A stretch of DNA of 64,000 nucleotides from Zoroaster sp. YZ-2022. Taxonomy: Eukaryota; Echinodermata; Asteroidea; Forcipulatida; Zoroasteridae. The DNA is taken from the NCBI GenBank assembly GCA_029582265.1, contig CM055823.1:25904569-25968568 (forward strand), written 5' to 3'. Made by a program: the position numbers and the translations under genes. The first letter of the stretch is position 1. Each line of letters opens with the position of its first letter. Below are positions 44,243 to 56,025 of this stretch, piece by piece. The notes beneath the pieces were generated by a model. It was given only the letters and a program-made list of their open reading frames with translations. It was not told the origin of the DNA and searched no databases.

Positions 44243-46210
44243 CTAGCGGGATGCCGCGCTTCATACCTGTCCCTATGGTGATGTGAGTATTAAATGTTGC
44301 GGGTTTTGTGCCGACTTCTTTGCTGGTAAACTTTATGTAATGTAATATGGGGTAACGGGGTCTAATTTGCAGGGGCACTCAAGGGTCATCATTTTCTAGA
44401 ATGAGCTTGGTGATTGGTTAATTTTGATGGGGGCATGTAAAAGTCAAAGTGACATAACACAACAGCGCCCTCGGGTTTTAACATGGTAGGATAGTGAATA
44501 TTGAATAAATAAATGTACTGAAAAGAAATACATGTACACAGAAAACGGGTATCCTAGTATTTTCGTACAGTTCAGACACAGATATGTGCACAAAATGTCT
44601 CTTTGAAATTGATTGCATGGCCCTTCTTCAAGTCATGAAAAAAAGGGGAAATAAATATGAATAACATTAAATTTGCAGATGAAATCTGCACTGTTTCCTG
44701 AGGCCCCACCCCTTAATATAAAATAGGACGCAGTTTTGAGTTTAAATTGTTGCCATGGCGCTGTAGGTTTTAAAACCTTTTTAAAATATTCAAAATTGGG
44801 AGAAAAGATTCCCAAAATTGTTTTGTGTGAGAAATGTCCTGAAACCTAAGTGCATAAGCTGTTGTGATTGTCAGATCTGAAATCGTTTTATATTACCTCA
44901 AAGTTGAAAGACTGATGGTATTCACACTGGCAATTGTGAAATCATTTTGGGCTTTTCTAACAGTTCAAGTTCTACTTCTATGTATGTAAAATCAAGGTCA
45001 AGTCCCTATTTCATCGGTTGAAAATTGTTTTCCACAAATCAGCAAGCTGAGGAATACAGAACTGCTATAAATATATTATAACATAGGGCCTATATTATAA
45101 TATATCTTATAATATATATTATATGAATCTGGGACTGAGAAATAATTTAAATTGTGTTAAACTTTACTTTGAAAATGCAGTGAACTCTCCAAAAAGACAT
45201 GAATCTGGGACTGAGAAATAATTCACATTGTGTTAAGAAATTATTTGAAAGTGCACTGAACTCTCCATAGACTTTGTACACAATCGAGGACACTACAGGA
45301 TACTACAGGCTTTCAAAAGTATTACATGGGTACTGAGGTTAATTGATGTTTGGTATTTATTATCAAATATCAAACAACAAAAAGGGTTTTGTAAATGTTG
45401 ATCATGTTGATTAAAATTGTTTATTTATGTTTGGAGATAGGCTGTGATAATCGTAGCTCTTGGTCACGTCCCTAAGACCTAGGACTAAAAGAGCTACGCG
45501 AAATAAATGCATCAACAAAGAGTCGAGTCGACACACCGACGTCATTACCGACCAATCAGGAGGTCCGTCTGAAACAGAGAATCAGACATTTCGCAACGCG
45601 GCAGTTCGGTACTGTTCGTGGTATGTGGCACCCGGCCTCCTCGACCAACGCTCACCGAAAGCCGCGGAGTAACCCAACCAATGTTGCTCATGTTGATTAA
45701 AAATGTTTACGGATGTTTGGTATTTTATTGTTTTATTATCAAACAACAAAACAACAAACATTCAAACGTGTGATGTAAATGTTGATGAAAATTGACTTTT
45801 GAGCAAAAAGGTCACGTGTAGGTACGGAGTTCATTGATGAAAAAAAAGACCAATCAGGGCGTCCGTCTGAAACAGCCAACCAGACAAATCTAACAACAGC
45901 AGTCAGGGAGTGTTCGCCTCATCTGGCACCCCGCCCGACCCCTCGATCACCGAGGATAGCCGCGAAGTCACCCGACCAAGCTTAACGATCATTGCGGGTG
46001 TCCGGCTGCCGTTGCACGCAATCCACGCAATCGCGGGTAGACGTCGGAACACCAACAACGCAGACCCCAACCCACGGGTACCCCGAAATTGACCCCAGGA
46101 CGCATCAATTCAGCAGGGTGCGGGCGCCAGTTGACGCGAAACATGGCGGCGCCCTGAAAGAAACATGGCGGCGCCCTGAAAAAAACATGGCGGCGCCCCG
46201 AAACAAAGAT
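44243..46210 (-). mobile_element. Non-autonomous Helitron, array copy 2
   Basis: Its 3' CTAG at 44,243 abuts the 5' TC of copy 1 directly. The 3' hairpin is partly lost (GGATGCCGCGCTTCATACC). The 5' end is missing: at about 46,210 AACAAAGAT joins AACACAACAGCGCC of copy 3, a deletion across the former junction. Confidence 0.82.
46138..46210. repeat. Minisatellite of ATGGCGGCGCC units, Helitron copy 2
   Basis: Three units, cut by the deletion junction. Confidence 0.7.
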
Positions 46211-48025
46211 AACACAACAGCGCCCTCGGGTTTTTAACATGGTAGGACAGTGAATATTGAATAAATAAATGTACTGAAAAGAAATACATGTACACAGAAA
46301 ACGGGTATCCTAGTATTTTCGTACAGTTCAGACACAGATATGTGCACAAAATGTCTCTTTTGGAAATTGATTGCATGGCCCCTTCAAGTCATGAAAAAGG
46401 GAAATAAATATGAATAACATTAAATTTGCAGATGAAATCTGCACTGTTTCCCTGAGGCCCCCACCCCTTAATATAAAATAGGACGCAGTTTGAGTTTAAA
46501 TTGTTGCCATGGCGCTGTAGGTTTTTAAAACCTTTTTAAAATATTCAAAATTGGGAGAAAAGATTCCCAAAATTGTGTTGTGTGAGAAATGTCCTGAAAC
46601 CTAAGTGCATAAGCTGTTGTGATTGTCAGATCTGAAATCGTTTTATATTACCTCAAAGTTGAAAGACTGATGGTATCTACACTGGCAATTGTGAAATCAT
46701 TTTGGGCTTTTCTAACAGTTCAAGTTCTACTTCTATGTATGTAAAATCAAGGTCAGAGTCCCTATTTCATCGGTTGAAAATTGTTTTCACAAATCAGCAA
46801 GCTGAGAATACAGAACTGCTATAAAATATATATTATAACATAGGGCCTATATTATAATATATCTTATAATATATATTATATGAATCTGGGACTGAGAAAT
46901 AATTTAAATTGTGTTAAACTTTACTTTGAAAATGCAGTGAACTCTCCAAAAAGACATGAATCTGGGACTGAGAAATAATTCACATTGTGTTAAGAAATTA
47001 TTTGAAAGTGCATGCACTGAACTCTCCATAGACTTTGTACACAATCGAGGACATGGCGTCTGGATACTACAGGCTTTCAAAAGTATTACATGGGTACTGG
47101 TTAATTGATGTTTGGTATTTATTATCAAATATCAAACAACAAAAAGGGTTTTGTAAATGTTGATCATGTTGATTAAAATTGTGTATTGATGTTTGGAGAT
47201 AGCTGTGATAATCGTAGCTCTTGGTCACGTCCTAAGACCTAGGACTAAAAGAGCTACGCGAAATAAAATCATCAACAAAGAGTCGAGTCGACACACCGAC
47301 GTCATTACCGACCAATCAGGAGGTCCGTCTGAAACAGAGAATCAGACATTTCGCAACGCGGCAGTTCGGTACTGTTCGTGGTATGTGGCACCCGGCCTCC
47401 TCGACCAACGCTCACCGAAAGCCGCGGAGTAACCCAACCAATGTTGCTCATGTTGATTAAAAATGTTTACGGATGTTTGGTATTTTATTGTTTTATTATC
47501 AAACAACAAAACAACAAACATTCAAACGTGTGTTGTAAATGTTGATGAAAATTGTCTTTTGAGCACAAAGGTCACGTGTAGGTACGGGTTCATTGATGAA
47601 AATAAGACCAATCAGGGGTCCGTCTGAAACAGCCAACCAGACATCTCGAACCACAGCAGTCAGGGAGTGTTCGCCTCATCTGGCACCCGCCCGACCCCTC
47701 GATCACCGAGGATAGCCGCGAAGTCACCCGACCAAGCTTAACGATCATTGCGGGTGTCCGGCTGCCGTTGCACGCAATCCACGCAATCGCGGGTAGACGT
47801 CGGAACACCAACAACGCAGACCCCAACCCACGGGTACCCCGAAATTGACCCCAGGACGCATCAATTCAGCAGGGTGCGGGCGCCAGTTGACGCGAAACAT
47901 GGCGGCGCCCTGAAAGAAACATGGCGGCGCCCTGAAAGAAACATGGCGGCGCCCCGAAACAAAGATGGCGGCGCCCCGTGTTTGCACTAACAAAGATGGC
48001 GACTTAACGATCATTATAGTATGGA
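46211..48025 (-). mobile_element. Non-autonomous Helitron, array copy 3
   Basis: It lacks the terminal 3' stretch of about 220-230 bp because of the junction deletion, but keeps its 5' end (TCCATACTATAATGATCG at 48,025, preceded by A on the minus strand). The outer flanks of the whole array are therefore A and T, the expected Helitron AT target. Confidence 0.82.
47895..48000. repeat. Minisatellite of ATGGCGGCGCC units, Helitron copy 3
   Basis: Four to five units, ending in AACAAAGATGGCGAC close to the Helitron 5' end. Confidence 0.7.
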
Positions 48026-48052
48026 TAGATGCAGACAGCTGCGTTGCATGCT

Positions 48053-48179
48053 AAGACCAAGTTCACGCAACGACCATTTGGGAACAAAATAGTCAAAATT
48101 ACCTGGTACTCATTACCAAAATGATATAGCGGTTACCAGGCAATATCGGCCGCTTGGTCGTTGTACGAACTTGGCCCTT
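48053..48179. mobile_element. 127-bp hairpin MITE
   Basis: AAGACCAAGTTCACGCAACG is mirrored by CGTTGTACGAACTTGGCCCTT-like sequence, with an inner ACCTGGTA/TACCAGG pair. It adjoins the Helitron array. Confidence 0.7.
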
Positions 48180-49124
48180 GTTGGTGTCAACAGTACCCAC
48201 AACATAAACACTACGCCAGGCATTCGCGGGTACCAGCTAAAAATAGCATGGCGCGGCGTTGGGGCGCATGCAACGTAAATAATACATGCCGAGTCTGTAC
48301 CTAGACATGCATGCAGCGTGTGCGGTGCATCGGATATAGCATCGACGCATCGATCATCGTGTCGCGCGCTGCATGCAATGTACCGTACATATGTACATGT
48401 ACATTACGCGGCCAGGGCTTTTGGTGGTCGTCAACATGCTGTCAAAGGGTCGCTAGCAAATAAAAAAAAGAGTGAACTGAATACTGCCACATCCAAATGC
48501 ATAAAACTTGATGTTTTTTTCGGGTTAACATTGTGTTTTTTATTTATTTTTAATAGGTGACATAAACTGTAAGTGTTGCAATACTGTTTTCATGTAGGCC
48601 TAGAATTAGAAAGGAAACTTTAGTCTTATTGGCATGGCATGTGCTGAATTTTATTATGGGTGGTTTAAAATTAAAGATTGCCTTGGTGCCCTTTACGTTT
48701 TTTTATCATTGCCGTGATGCCCTTTGAAAATCAAAAAATTGCCTTGGTGCCCTGATTTTTAATGTTTTCATTATTGTTGTGTTCAGTTGGTTAGAAATAG
48801 AATATGAAAAGAGCCTTCTTCATTTCAGAATTAAAGCAAAAGCATTACTGTACACTAATGTGCCTGATCTTTTCCTCTGTTATTAGAATAGAATCCGTTA
48901 TTAATTAAAGAAACAGAAACAAATATGCACATAATAATAAGGTAACTGACAACTGTTGTTTATAATGCACGTTCTGATTCAAAATGCCTAAATTACTAAA
49001 AACAGTGATTTGATTAAAATTATTTTTAAAAAACATACAGGCGAGTGAAAAGGCTTGCGGGCGAGTGAAAAGTTTGGTTTACTAGCCCGGCCGGCGAGTG
49101 AAAAAAAAAGTTAAGGTCGAACCC
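48180..49124. other. Non-coding stretch
   Basis: It includes TGCATGC/GCATGCA-rich sequence near 48,300-48,380, three GCCTTGGTGCCCT-like copies (48,680-48,760) and three GGCGAGTGAAAA copies (49,040-49,100). No gene supported. Confidence 0.5.
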
Positions 49125-49190
49125 TGCATGAGCGTCACTACGTGATGGATTTGTGCGCTATACAAGAAGCCATTATTATTATTATTAAAT
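49125..49190 (+). mobile_element. SINE or LINE 3' tail with ATT repeats
   Basis: GAGCGTCACTACGTGATGGA, TGTGCGCTATACAAGAAGCC, then ATT repeats. The same tail is at 53,105-53,165, both right beside decayed ZNF tails, so it was part of the duplicated unit. Confidence 0.65.
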
Positions 49191-50410
49191 GGTTTACCCC
49201 CAGTGTGGACTTGATGCTGTCCTGAATAGCTTTCTGATGAGAAGAATTTATCACAAACAAATAATACATGTAGTATGTTTTCTCTGATGGTAACTCAAAT
49301 TGTCTTTTGTGGTAAAGATTGCCCACAAATGTCACAAACAAATGATTTCTGAGCAGGGTGGACTATTTGATTCCGTCCAAGACCACTTCCTTGTGTGAAG
49401 GATTGGCCACAAATTTCACAACTTAGTGTATTTCTCCTGTTTGAATTATCTGATGCAGTCTACTCTAAGACTGACCACTGTTGAAAAGGATTTACTGAAA
49501 ATGTCACAAAAACAAATGTTTTCTATCGACTACGTGTGGACTATTTCATGGGTTCTTACATAGTGTTTACTTGAGAAGGCTTTTCCACAAATGTTACAAA
49601 TAAATGGTTTCTCTCCTGTGTTGACTCTTCTGGTTTTTTTTCAAATTGCCTGTCTGAGAAAGTTTTTTCCACAAGTATCACAAACAAATGGTTTCTCTCA
49701 TGTGAACTATCTGATGCCGTACAAGACTACTTCTTGCTGAGAAGGATTTACCACAAATGTCACAAACAAATCGCCCAGTGTGGACTATTTGATGCGGTCT
49801 TAGAGTGCTTTTATCTGAATAGGCTTTTTCACTAATGTCACAAATAAATGGTTTATTTCCAGTGTAGACTGCCTGATGCTGTCTAAGAGTGCACCTTCCT
49901 GAAAATGATTTGCCACATATGTTACAGACAAACGGTTCCTCTCCATCGTGAAGTGCTTGGTGCTTTGTTACAGAACTTTTATCTGAGAAGGCTATTCCAC
50001 AAATGTCACAACCTAAGGCCAAGTAAAAAAAAAATACCAGTTGATCGTCCCCGCCCGCATCCTTTTTTGAGGCCGCATCCTTTTTAAAATTATTTTTAAT
50101 ATTTGTCCACAAAAAGAGTAAATTTTCATGTTTTTTTACTTGGGTTTAACAAAATACATCAAACATTCTTTAACATGAATATTTTTACTCGACTACTTGT
50201 TCGATAGCTATAAAAAAAAGTTGGCGGTGATTTCAAACTGAAAAATTGGTGGCCATTTTGAATTTAAATGCTTGGTGGCCATCTTGGAAAAAAATAAAAA
50301 ATAAAAAGGCCCTCATCCTCCTCTTTTTGAAAAAACCAGGACGATCAACTGGTATTTTTTTTTACTTGGCCTAATGGTTTCTCTTGAGGACGGTCTCTGT
50401 GATCCATGCT
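49190..50410 (-). pseudogene. Type-I ZNF gene, locus 4, broken by a MITE and frameshifts
   Basis: The start region (GATCACAGAGACC on the minus strand, near 50,400) is separated from finger 1 by a 357-bp MITE (50,016-50,372). Finger 1 onward reads CDICGIAFSDKSS to about 49,695, where a 2-base deletion in a linker (VHMRETICL) ends the frame. Decayed fingers and the shared tail run to 49,190. Finger 3 has the same lost Cys (CDISEKAYSDK) as the 34.6-kb gene. Confidence 0.85.
50016..50372. mobile_element. 357-bp MITE inside a zinc finger
   Basis: AGGCCAAGTAAAAAAAAAAT and the mirrored ATTTTTTTTTACTTGGCCT are followed inward by ACCAGTTGATCGTCC and its mirror, arms of about 34 bp. It lies between GTCACAA and ATGGTTTCTC, which are contiguous (with a few bases) in every other type-I gene. 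Confidence 0.88.
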
Positions 50411-50649
50411 TTATTGTCAAATGTGGATTTTTGTATAGCTTTTATACATGCATGGGAAGTTTCAAAAAATGTTTTGATTTATTTGATTTATTTGCAATGA
50501 ATTGCCTATTTAGCAATTTTGTTTAAATTAACTATTGCCTATACCACATGGAGGAAAGTGTACAACAACAAAACATGGATGACTTTCACATTTCACTTCA
50601 ATGATTTGTGACTTGATTTGTACAAGTAGTGACCTGTGACTTTACTTGG

Positions 50650-51730
50650 ACAGAACTATTTCGGTATAACCCTTCTTCAAATGAGCAACTGGGTCCTCAA
50701 CTTGTGTCAAGGAATCTCCAGTGTGGACTATCTGATGGTTTTTCAGATATTTTTCATTTGAAAAGGCTTTTCTACAAATGTCACAAACAATGGTTTCTCT
50801 CCAGTGTGAACTATTTGATGTCGTCTTACACTACCTCCTGTTGAGAAGGATTTACTGCAAATGTCACAAATTAATGGTTTCTCTCCAGTGTGGACTCTCC
50901 GATGGAGTCTTAGAATGCTTTTATTTGAGAAGGGTTTGCCACAAATGTCACAAATAAATTGCAAATCTCCAGTGTGAAATTTCTTATGCCGTCTTAAACT
51001 GCCTAATTCTGAGCAGCATTTACCACAAACGTCACAAACAAATGGTTTCTCTCCTGTGCACTGTCTGGTGGCTTCTTACAGATCTTTTATCTGAGAAGCC
51101 TTTACCACAAATGTCACAAACAAATGGTTTCTCTCCAGTGTGGATTGTATGATGTCGTCTTAGAAGGCCTGCCTGACAGAAGGATTTACCACAAACGTCA
51201 CAAACAAATGGTCTCTCTCCAGTATGGACTGTCTGATGCTGTTTTAAATTGTATTTGCTTAGGAAGCATTTGCCACAAATATCACATACAAATGGTTTTT
51301 CTCCAGTGTGGACTTTATTGTGCTGTTTTAGCCTGCTTCTGTCTAAAAAGGCTTTTCCACAAATGCCACAAACGAATCGTTTCTCTCCAGTGTGGACTCT
51401 CAGATGCCTAGCTACAGAGCTTTTATCTGAAAAGGCTTTCCCACAAACGCTACAAGAAAATGGTTTCCTTCCAGTGTGGACTGTTTGATGCTTGACCAAG
51501 GCACCTTTTTGTGAGAAAGAGTTGCCACAAATATCACAGAAAAATGGTTTCTCTCCAGTGTGAACTCTCTGATGGATGTTTAGAGCGTATTTTTTTGCAA
51601 AAGCTTTTCCACAAATGTTACAAACAAATGGTTTCTCCCCAGCAGATGATTTCCTTTCCGTGTGGACTTCGTGATGTGTGCTTAAATTGTCAGAGAGGGT
51701 AACGGGCAGTTTCACTTCATTTTGAAACAT
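50650..51730 (-). pseudogene. Type-II ZNF gene, locus 4, two frameshifts
   Basis: It starts MFQNEVKLPVTLS and holds seven intact fingers (AKKYAL to SDKRSV) down to about 51,045, where a 2-base linker deletion (VHRRETICL) stops it. Fingers resume in another frame (CDICGKPFSNKS, STGGSV), and a second 1-base loss near 50,790 breaks it again. The polar tail DPVAHLKKG is still readable. Compared with the 36-kb gene, two fingers are absent. Confidence 0.85.
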
Positions 51731-51779
51731 GTTTATGGATGCTTTGATTCATGATATTAGGAAAGTTTTCATGGAAACA

Positions 51780-51941
51780 TACAAAGAATTCGCTACAAAT
51801 GTCACAAATTAATTTTCTCCAGTGTGGAAGCTCTGGTGTCTACTTTCACATAGCTGCTTACATTTTAAGAAACTTCGCTGCATATGTCACTCACATGTCA
51901 CTCAACTTTTCTATGTAGACTGCAGAGCTCAGTCTCCCTGT
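51780..51941 (-). other. Conserved 5' exon region and 3' splice site, ZNF locus 4
   Basis: ACAG at 51,941-51,938 on the minus strand, preceded by a T-rich tract; the leader contains the same finger relic as the other loci. Confidence 0.55.
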
Positions 51942-53019
51942 AAAAAAAATATTAAAAACATTTTAAAGGTATGTATACATGCTGAATTCATAATTCAAAA
52001 AATAAAAATATGTATGAAAATATGTGTAAAAATGCTGTTAACATTTTGTCAAATAAAAGATTTCTTTTCATAACCATGATATTAATGTTTCATTTTCTCA
52101 ATAATTTTTCACTACGGTCGAAATAAACACCAACGAATTAAGTAGTTCGTTCGCTTCTTCTATAAGGAATGTGTCCATTTTGAGGATCAGTATTTCTTTA
52201 AAAAATCATTGCAAATGCAAAGCATTCATATATTTTGGTTTCCACAGACAACAGCTTGTTGACGGCATAGAACAATAAAATTACAGATGTTCGTGAAAAA
52301 AAATTTGAGGTCATGTAAATCTCTTAGTAGTAAAATCAGTGGTTAAACAACTTTTTCCACTTTCACAAGCACTTTCCAGTAAATCATACAATTTCACTAT
52401 TATTTTTATTTCTGTAACAAGCACGATTTAGATAAGTTTATGTAACCAGTAATACCCCATAGTTTTGTAAGTTTTCCGAGAAATGCTAAGCCAAAAGTAG
52501 GTGCGTCATTTCACGAGTGCGGCGAATTACGTACATGGACGATATTGATACAACATTCTACCCCAACATTAGTGACCAACAATACGGTCATTGTACATGT
52601 GCAGTGTCAACTATAATAGGATCTTTCTATTTTCTGAATGGAAAAAAAAATTTAGAAGGGAAATAAAGTCCGAACACCATCATAATAAAAGTGGATTTTA
52701 AAGAAAGTTTTCGCTTTCTGTACCCCCCAAAAAAATCGATAGAATCATTTTTAACTGGTTAGTGGTTGAAAAAAAATTCCCCAAAAACCCTTAAAAAGTG
52801 GCGGTCGGATACGACAATGTTAACTAACATTGGTTCCCCTCCACCCCCAAAAAAACAAAACAAATAAACAAACAAACACCCCCACAATACAAAAACAAAT
52901 TCACACATTTCTAAACCGTTATCAAATAAAATCTTACTCGATTTTAGTCCGACGTCGCGAAGAAGAGAAGCCAGTCAAGCATGGAGGAAAAAATAGATTG
53001 CGCTACACATTTGGCAGCA
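51942..53019. other. Non-coding stretch between loci 4 and 5
   Basis: 52,020-52,145 matches 15,600-15,720 (ATGCTGTTAAC, then TCATAACCATGATATTAAT). 52,500-52,548 holds the GAGTGCGGCGAATTACGTAC tag. 52,690-52,980 matches 40,560-40,905. A lone left arm CATGGAGGAA sits at 52,980. Confidence 0.6.
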
Positions 53020-53165
53020 TGGGCCACATACTCCCCAGGGAGTTGAGATGGTTCTAGGAATGATATAAATGGCCTGATGACAGGGGTAATAATGTTCATT
53101 GAGCGCCATGAGCGTCACTACGTGATGGATTTGTGCGCTATACAAGAAGCCATTATTATTATTAA
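53020..53165 (+). mobile_element. 5'-truncated SINE body and tail
   Basis: CTCCCCAGGGAGTTGAGATGG, AGGGGTAATAATG and the CACTACGTGATGG tail then ATT repeats. The tRNA head is absent. Confidence 0.7.
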
Positions 53166-53675
<510 letters not shown>

Positions 53676-54596
53676 TCATGTGTGCACTGTCTGGTGGCTT
53701 CTTACAGATCTTTTATCTGAGAAGCCTTTACCACAAATGTCACCAAAAAATGGTTTCTCTCCAGAATGGACTATCTGATGTCGTCTTTCCGTGCTTCTAT
53801 GAGAAAAGGATTTCCCACAAATGTTACAAATGAATGGTTTCTCTCCAGTGTGGATTATATGATGTCGTCTTAGAAGGCCTGGCTGACAGAAGGATTTACC
53901 ACAAACGTCACAAACAAATGGTTTCTCTCCAGTATGGACTGTCTGATGCTGTTTTAAATTGCTTTTGCTTGGGAAGCATTTGCCACAAATATCACATACA
54001 AATGGTCTCTCTCCAGTGTGGACTTTATTGTGCTTTTTTAACGTGCTTCTTTTTGAAAAGGCTTTTCCACAAATGTCACAAACAAATGGTTTCTCTCCAG
54101 TGTGGACTGTCTGATGCTGTTTTAAATTGCTTTTGCTTGGAAAGCATTTGCCACAAATATCACATACAAATGGTCTCTCTCCAGTGTGGACTTTATTGTG
54201 CTTTTTTAGCCTGCTTCTGTCTAAAAAGGCTTTTCCACAAATGCCACAAACGAATCGTTTCTCTCCAGTGTGGACTCTCAGATGCCTACCTACAGAGCTT
54301 TTATCTGAAAAGGCTTTCCCACAAACGCTACAAGAAAATGGTTTCCTTCCAGTGTGGACTGTTTGATGCTTGCCCAAGGCACCTTTTTGTGAGAAAGAGT
54401 TGCCACAAATATCACAGAAAAATGGTTTCTCTCCAGTGTGAACTCTCTGATGGATGTTTAGAGTGTATTTTTTTGCAAAAGCTTTTCCACAAATGTTACA
54501 AACAAATGGTTTCTCCCCAGCAGATGATTTCCCATTATCAGAAATAGAGAGGGTAACGGGCAGTTTTGAAACATGTTTGTGGATCCTTTGATTCAT
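53676..54596 (-). CDS. Type-II C2H2 zinc-finger protein, 306 residues, ten fingers
   Basis: It starts MNQRIHKHVSKLPVTLSIS; the leader is about 15 residues shorter than in the 36-kb paralog (LSTHHT segment lost). Ten fingers follow: AKKYTL, SQKGAL, SDKSSV, LDRSRL, PSKSNL, SKRSTL, PSKSNL, CQPGLL, SHRSTE, SDKRSV. Finger 10 has Gly in place of its first Cys (FFGDIC). Two PSKSNL fingers flank SKRSTL, a two-finger duplication. The frame ends at TGA where an HTGEK linker has its Gly codon (GGA) changed, and type-I fingers continue after it. The polar type-II tail is therefore missing. Nuclear DNA binding is expected; partners unknown. Confidence 0.85.
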   Translation of the reverse strand: MNQRIHKHVSKLPVTLSISDNGKSSAGEKPFVCNICGKAFAKKYTLNIHQRVHTGEKPFFCDICGNSFSQKGALGKHQTVHTGRKPFSCSVCGKAFSDKSSVGRHLRVHTGEKRFVCGICGKAFLDRSRLKKHNKVHTGERPFVCDICGKCFPSKSNLKQHQTVHTGEKPFVCDICGKAFSKRSTLKKHNKVHTGERPFVCDICGKCFPSKSNLKQHQTVHTGEKPFVCDVCGKSFCQPGLLRRHHIIHTGEKPFICNICGKSFSHRSTERRHQIVHSGEKPFFGDICGKGFSDKRSVRSHQTVHT

Positions 54597-54624
54597 GATA
54601 TTAGGAAAGTTTTCATGGAAACAT

Positions 54625-54785
54625 ACAAAGAATTCGCTACAAATGTCACAAATTAATTTTCTCCAGTGTGGAAGCTCTGGTGTCCACTTTCACATAGCTG
54701 CTTACATTTTAAGAAACTTTGCTGCATATGTCACTCACATGTCACTCAACTTTTCTATGTAGACTGCAGAGCTCCGTCTCCCTGT
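54625..54785 (-). other. Conserved 5' exon region and 3' splice site, ZNF locus 5
   Basis: ACAG at 54,785-54,782 on the minus strand after a T-rich tract; leader with finger relic (KLICDICSEFF) and in-frame stop above it. Confidence 0.55.
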
Positions 54786-55276
54786 AAAAAAATATTAAAA
54801 ACATTTTAAAGGTATGTATACATGCTGAATTCATAATTCAAAAAATAAAAATATGGTCAAATTTGCATGTGAAACTTACTTGGCTAAGGCCAAAAAAAAG
54901 GTAAATTTTCTGGTCTCCGCAAGCATCGGCTCAGACCCACGTGGCAGCATTTTTAATTTTCTTTTTTTTTGCTATGAAACAATGTCCAATTGCAGCCAAA
55001 ATTGCTGGATGGATTGGAATTCTGCCGTGTTGTGTTTTAAATGACTTTATCACATAGGGATATGTATGGCCAATTTGTGAGGCCTCTCTGATCCATCATA
55101 CTTTGTATATATGGGGCATTTGGTCGCTGCGTACAGTTAGGACCCACTATAGGATTTCCCTGCACAACAAACAATTATTTAATTTATTTATTTAAAAAAA
55201 CAATAAAATAAACAATCCAAAAAAAACACCACAATCTTAAAAGATTTTAAATTATTTTATTATTTACTTCTTATGG

Positions 55277-55655
55277 AGTGTCGTGGCCGAGCGGTCTAGC
55301 TTACCGGACTCAAGTTCTGGTGTTAGCAGCAGAATGTGGGTTCAAATCCCGGCCGTGACAGTTGTGTCCTTGAGCAAGACACTTAACCATAATTGCTTCT
55401 CTCCACCGTACCCAGGGGTTAAATGGGTACCTGTGTGAGGGCAGAGTTGGTTGATTAGCCCTATATGCGCTGTAATTGCAGCAATTGAGCTGTATGCTCC
55501 CCAGGGAGCTGAGATGGTTTCAGGAATGATTTATGAGCCTTATGAGCCTTATGAGCCTTATGAGCAGGGGTAATGATATAATGCGCCTTGAGCACCACTT
55601 AGTTGGTGGATACGTGTGCTGTATAAGTCCACACATTATTATTATTATTATTATC
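55277..55655 (+). mobile_element. Full-length tRNA-derived SINE
   Basis: GTGGCCGAGCGGTCTAGC (A box) and GGGTTCAAATCCCGGCC (B box) head, the same body as at 32,267, a short GAGCCTTAT tandem triplet near 55,535 and an ATT-repeat tail. The locus-3 paralog near 37,910 reads ACTTCTTAAGGACTGTTATCAGCC, the empty site, so this SINE arrived after the ZNF loci duplicated. Confidence 0.92.
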
Positions 55656-55904
55656 AGCCAAAATGTGTAGTTTATGTGTAAGCAGGTAAAAACATCTATT
55701 TGTGATGGAAACTTCCTTTGGTTAGATTTGTAATAAAGGGCAGAATTTTGAAAAAATTTCAAATTTATTATTATAATACTTTTAAATTAATATAATACTT
55801 TTAAATTAATTAACACTTTTATAAATTCAGGAATAAATCATGTTATGTTACATTGGCGTCAGTACAGTGTGCAGTTTGTTTTTTTGTACAGGGAAATCGT
55901 ATAG

Positions 55905-56025
55905 TGGGGCGTTATGACGATGGGGCGTTAAGACGATGGGGCGTTATGACGATGGGGCGTTATGACGATGGGGCGTTATGGCGATGGGGCGTTATGTTGA
56001 AGGCCGTCATGGTGACGGGGCGTAA
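55905..56025. repeat. 16-bp minisatellite GGGGCGTTATGACGAT, about seven units
   Basis: Same unit as at 38,171-38,356, in the paralogous position, with fewer copies. Confidence 0.92.

Noticed and set aside
45460..47432. A 70-79 codon frame conserved in two Helitron copies (HTDVITDQSGGPSETEN)
   Set aside because: Conservation follows from the recent duplication of the whole Helitron. Copy 1 has it broken and no family is recognised.
43714..48014. Minus-strand frames in the Helitrons rich in FRAPPCFFQGAAMF
   Set aside because: Read-through of the ATGGCGGCGCC minisatellite; no Rep or helicase motif.
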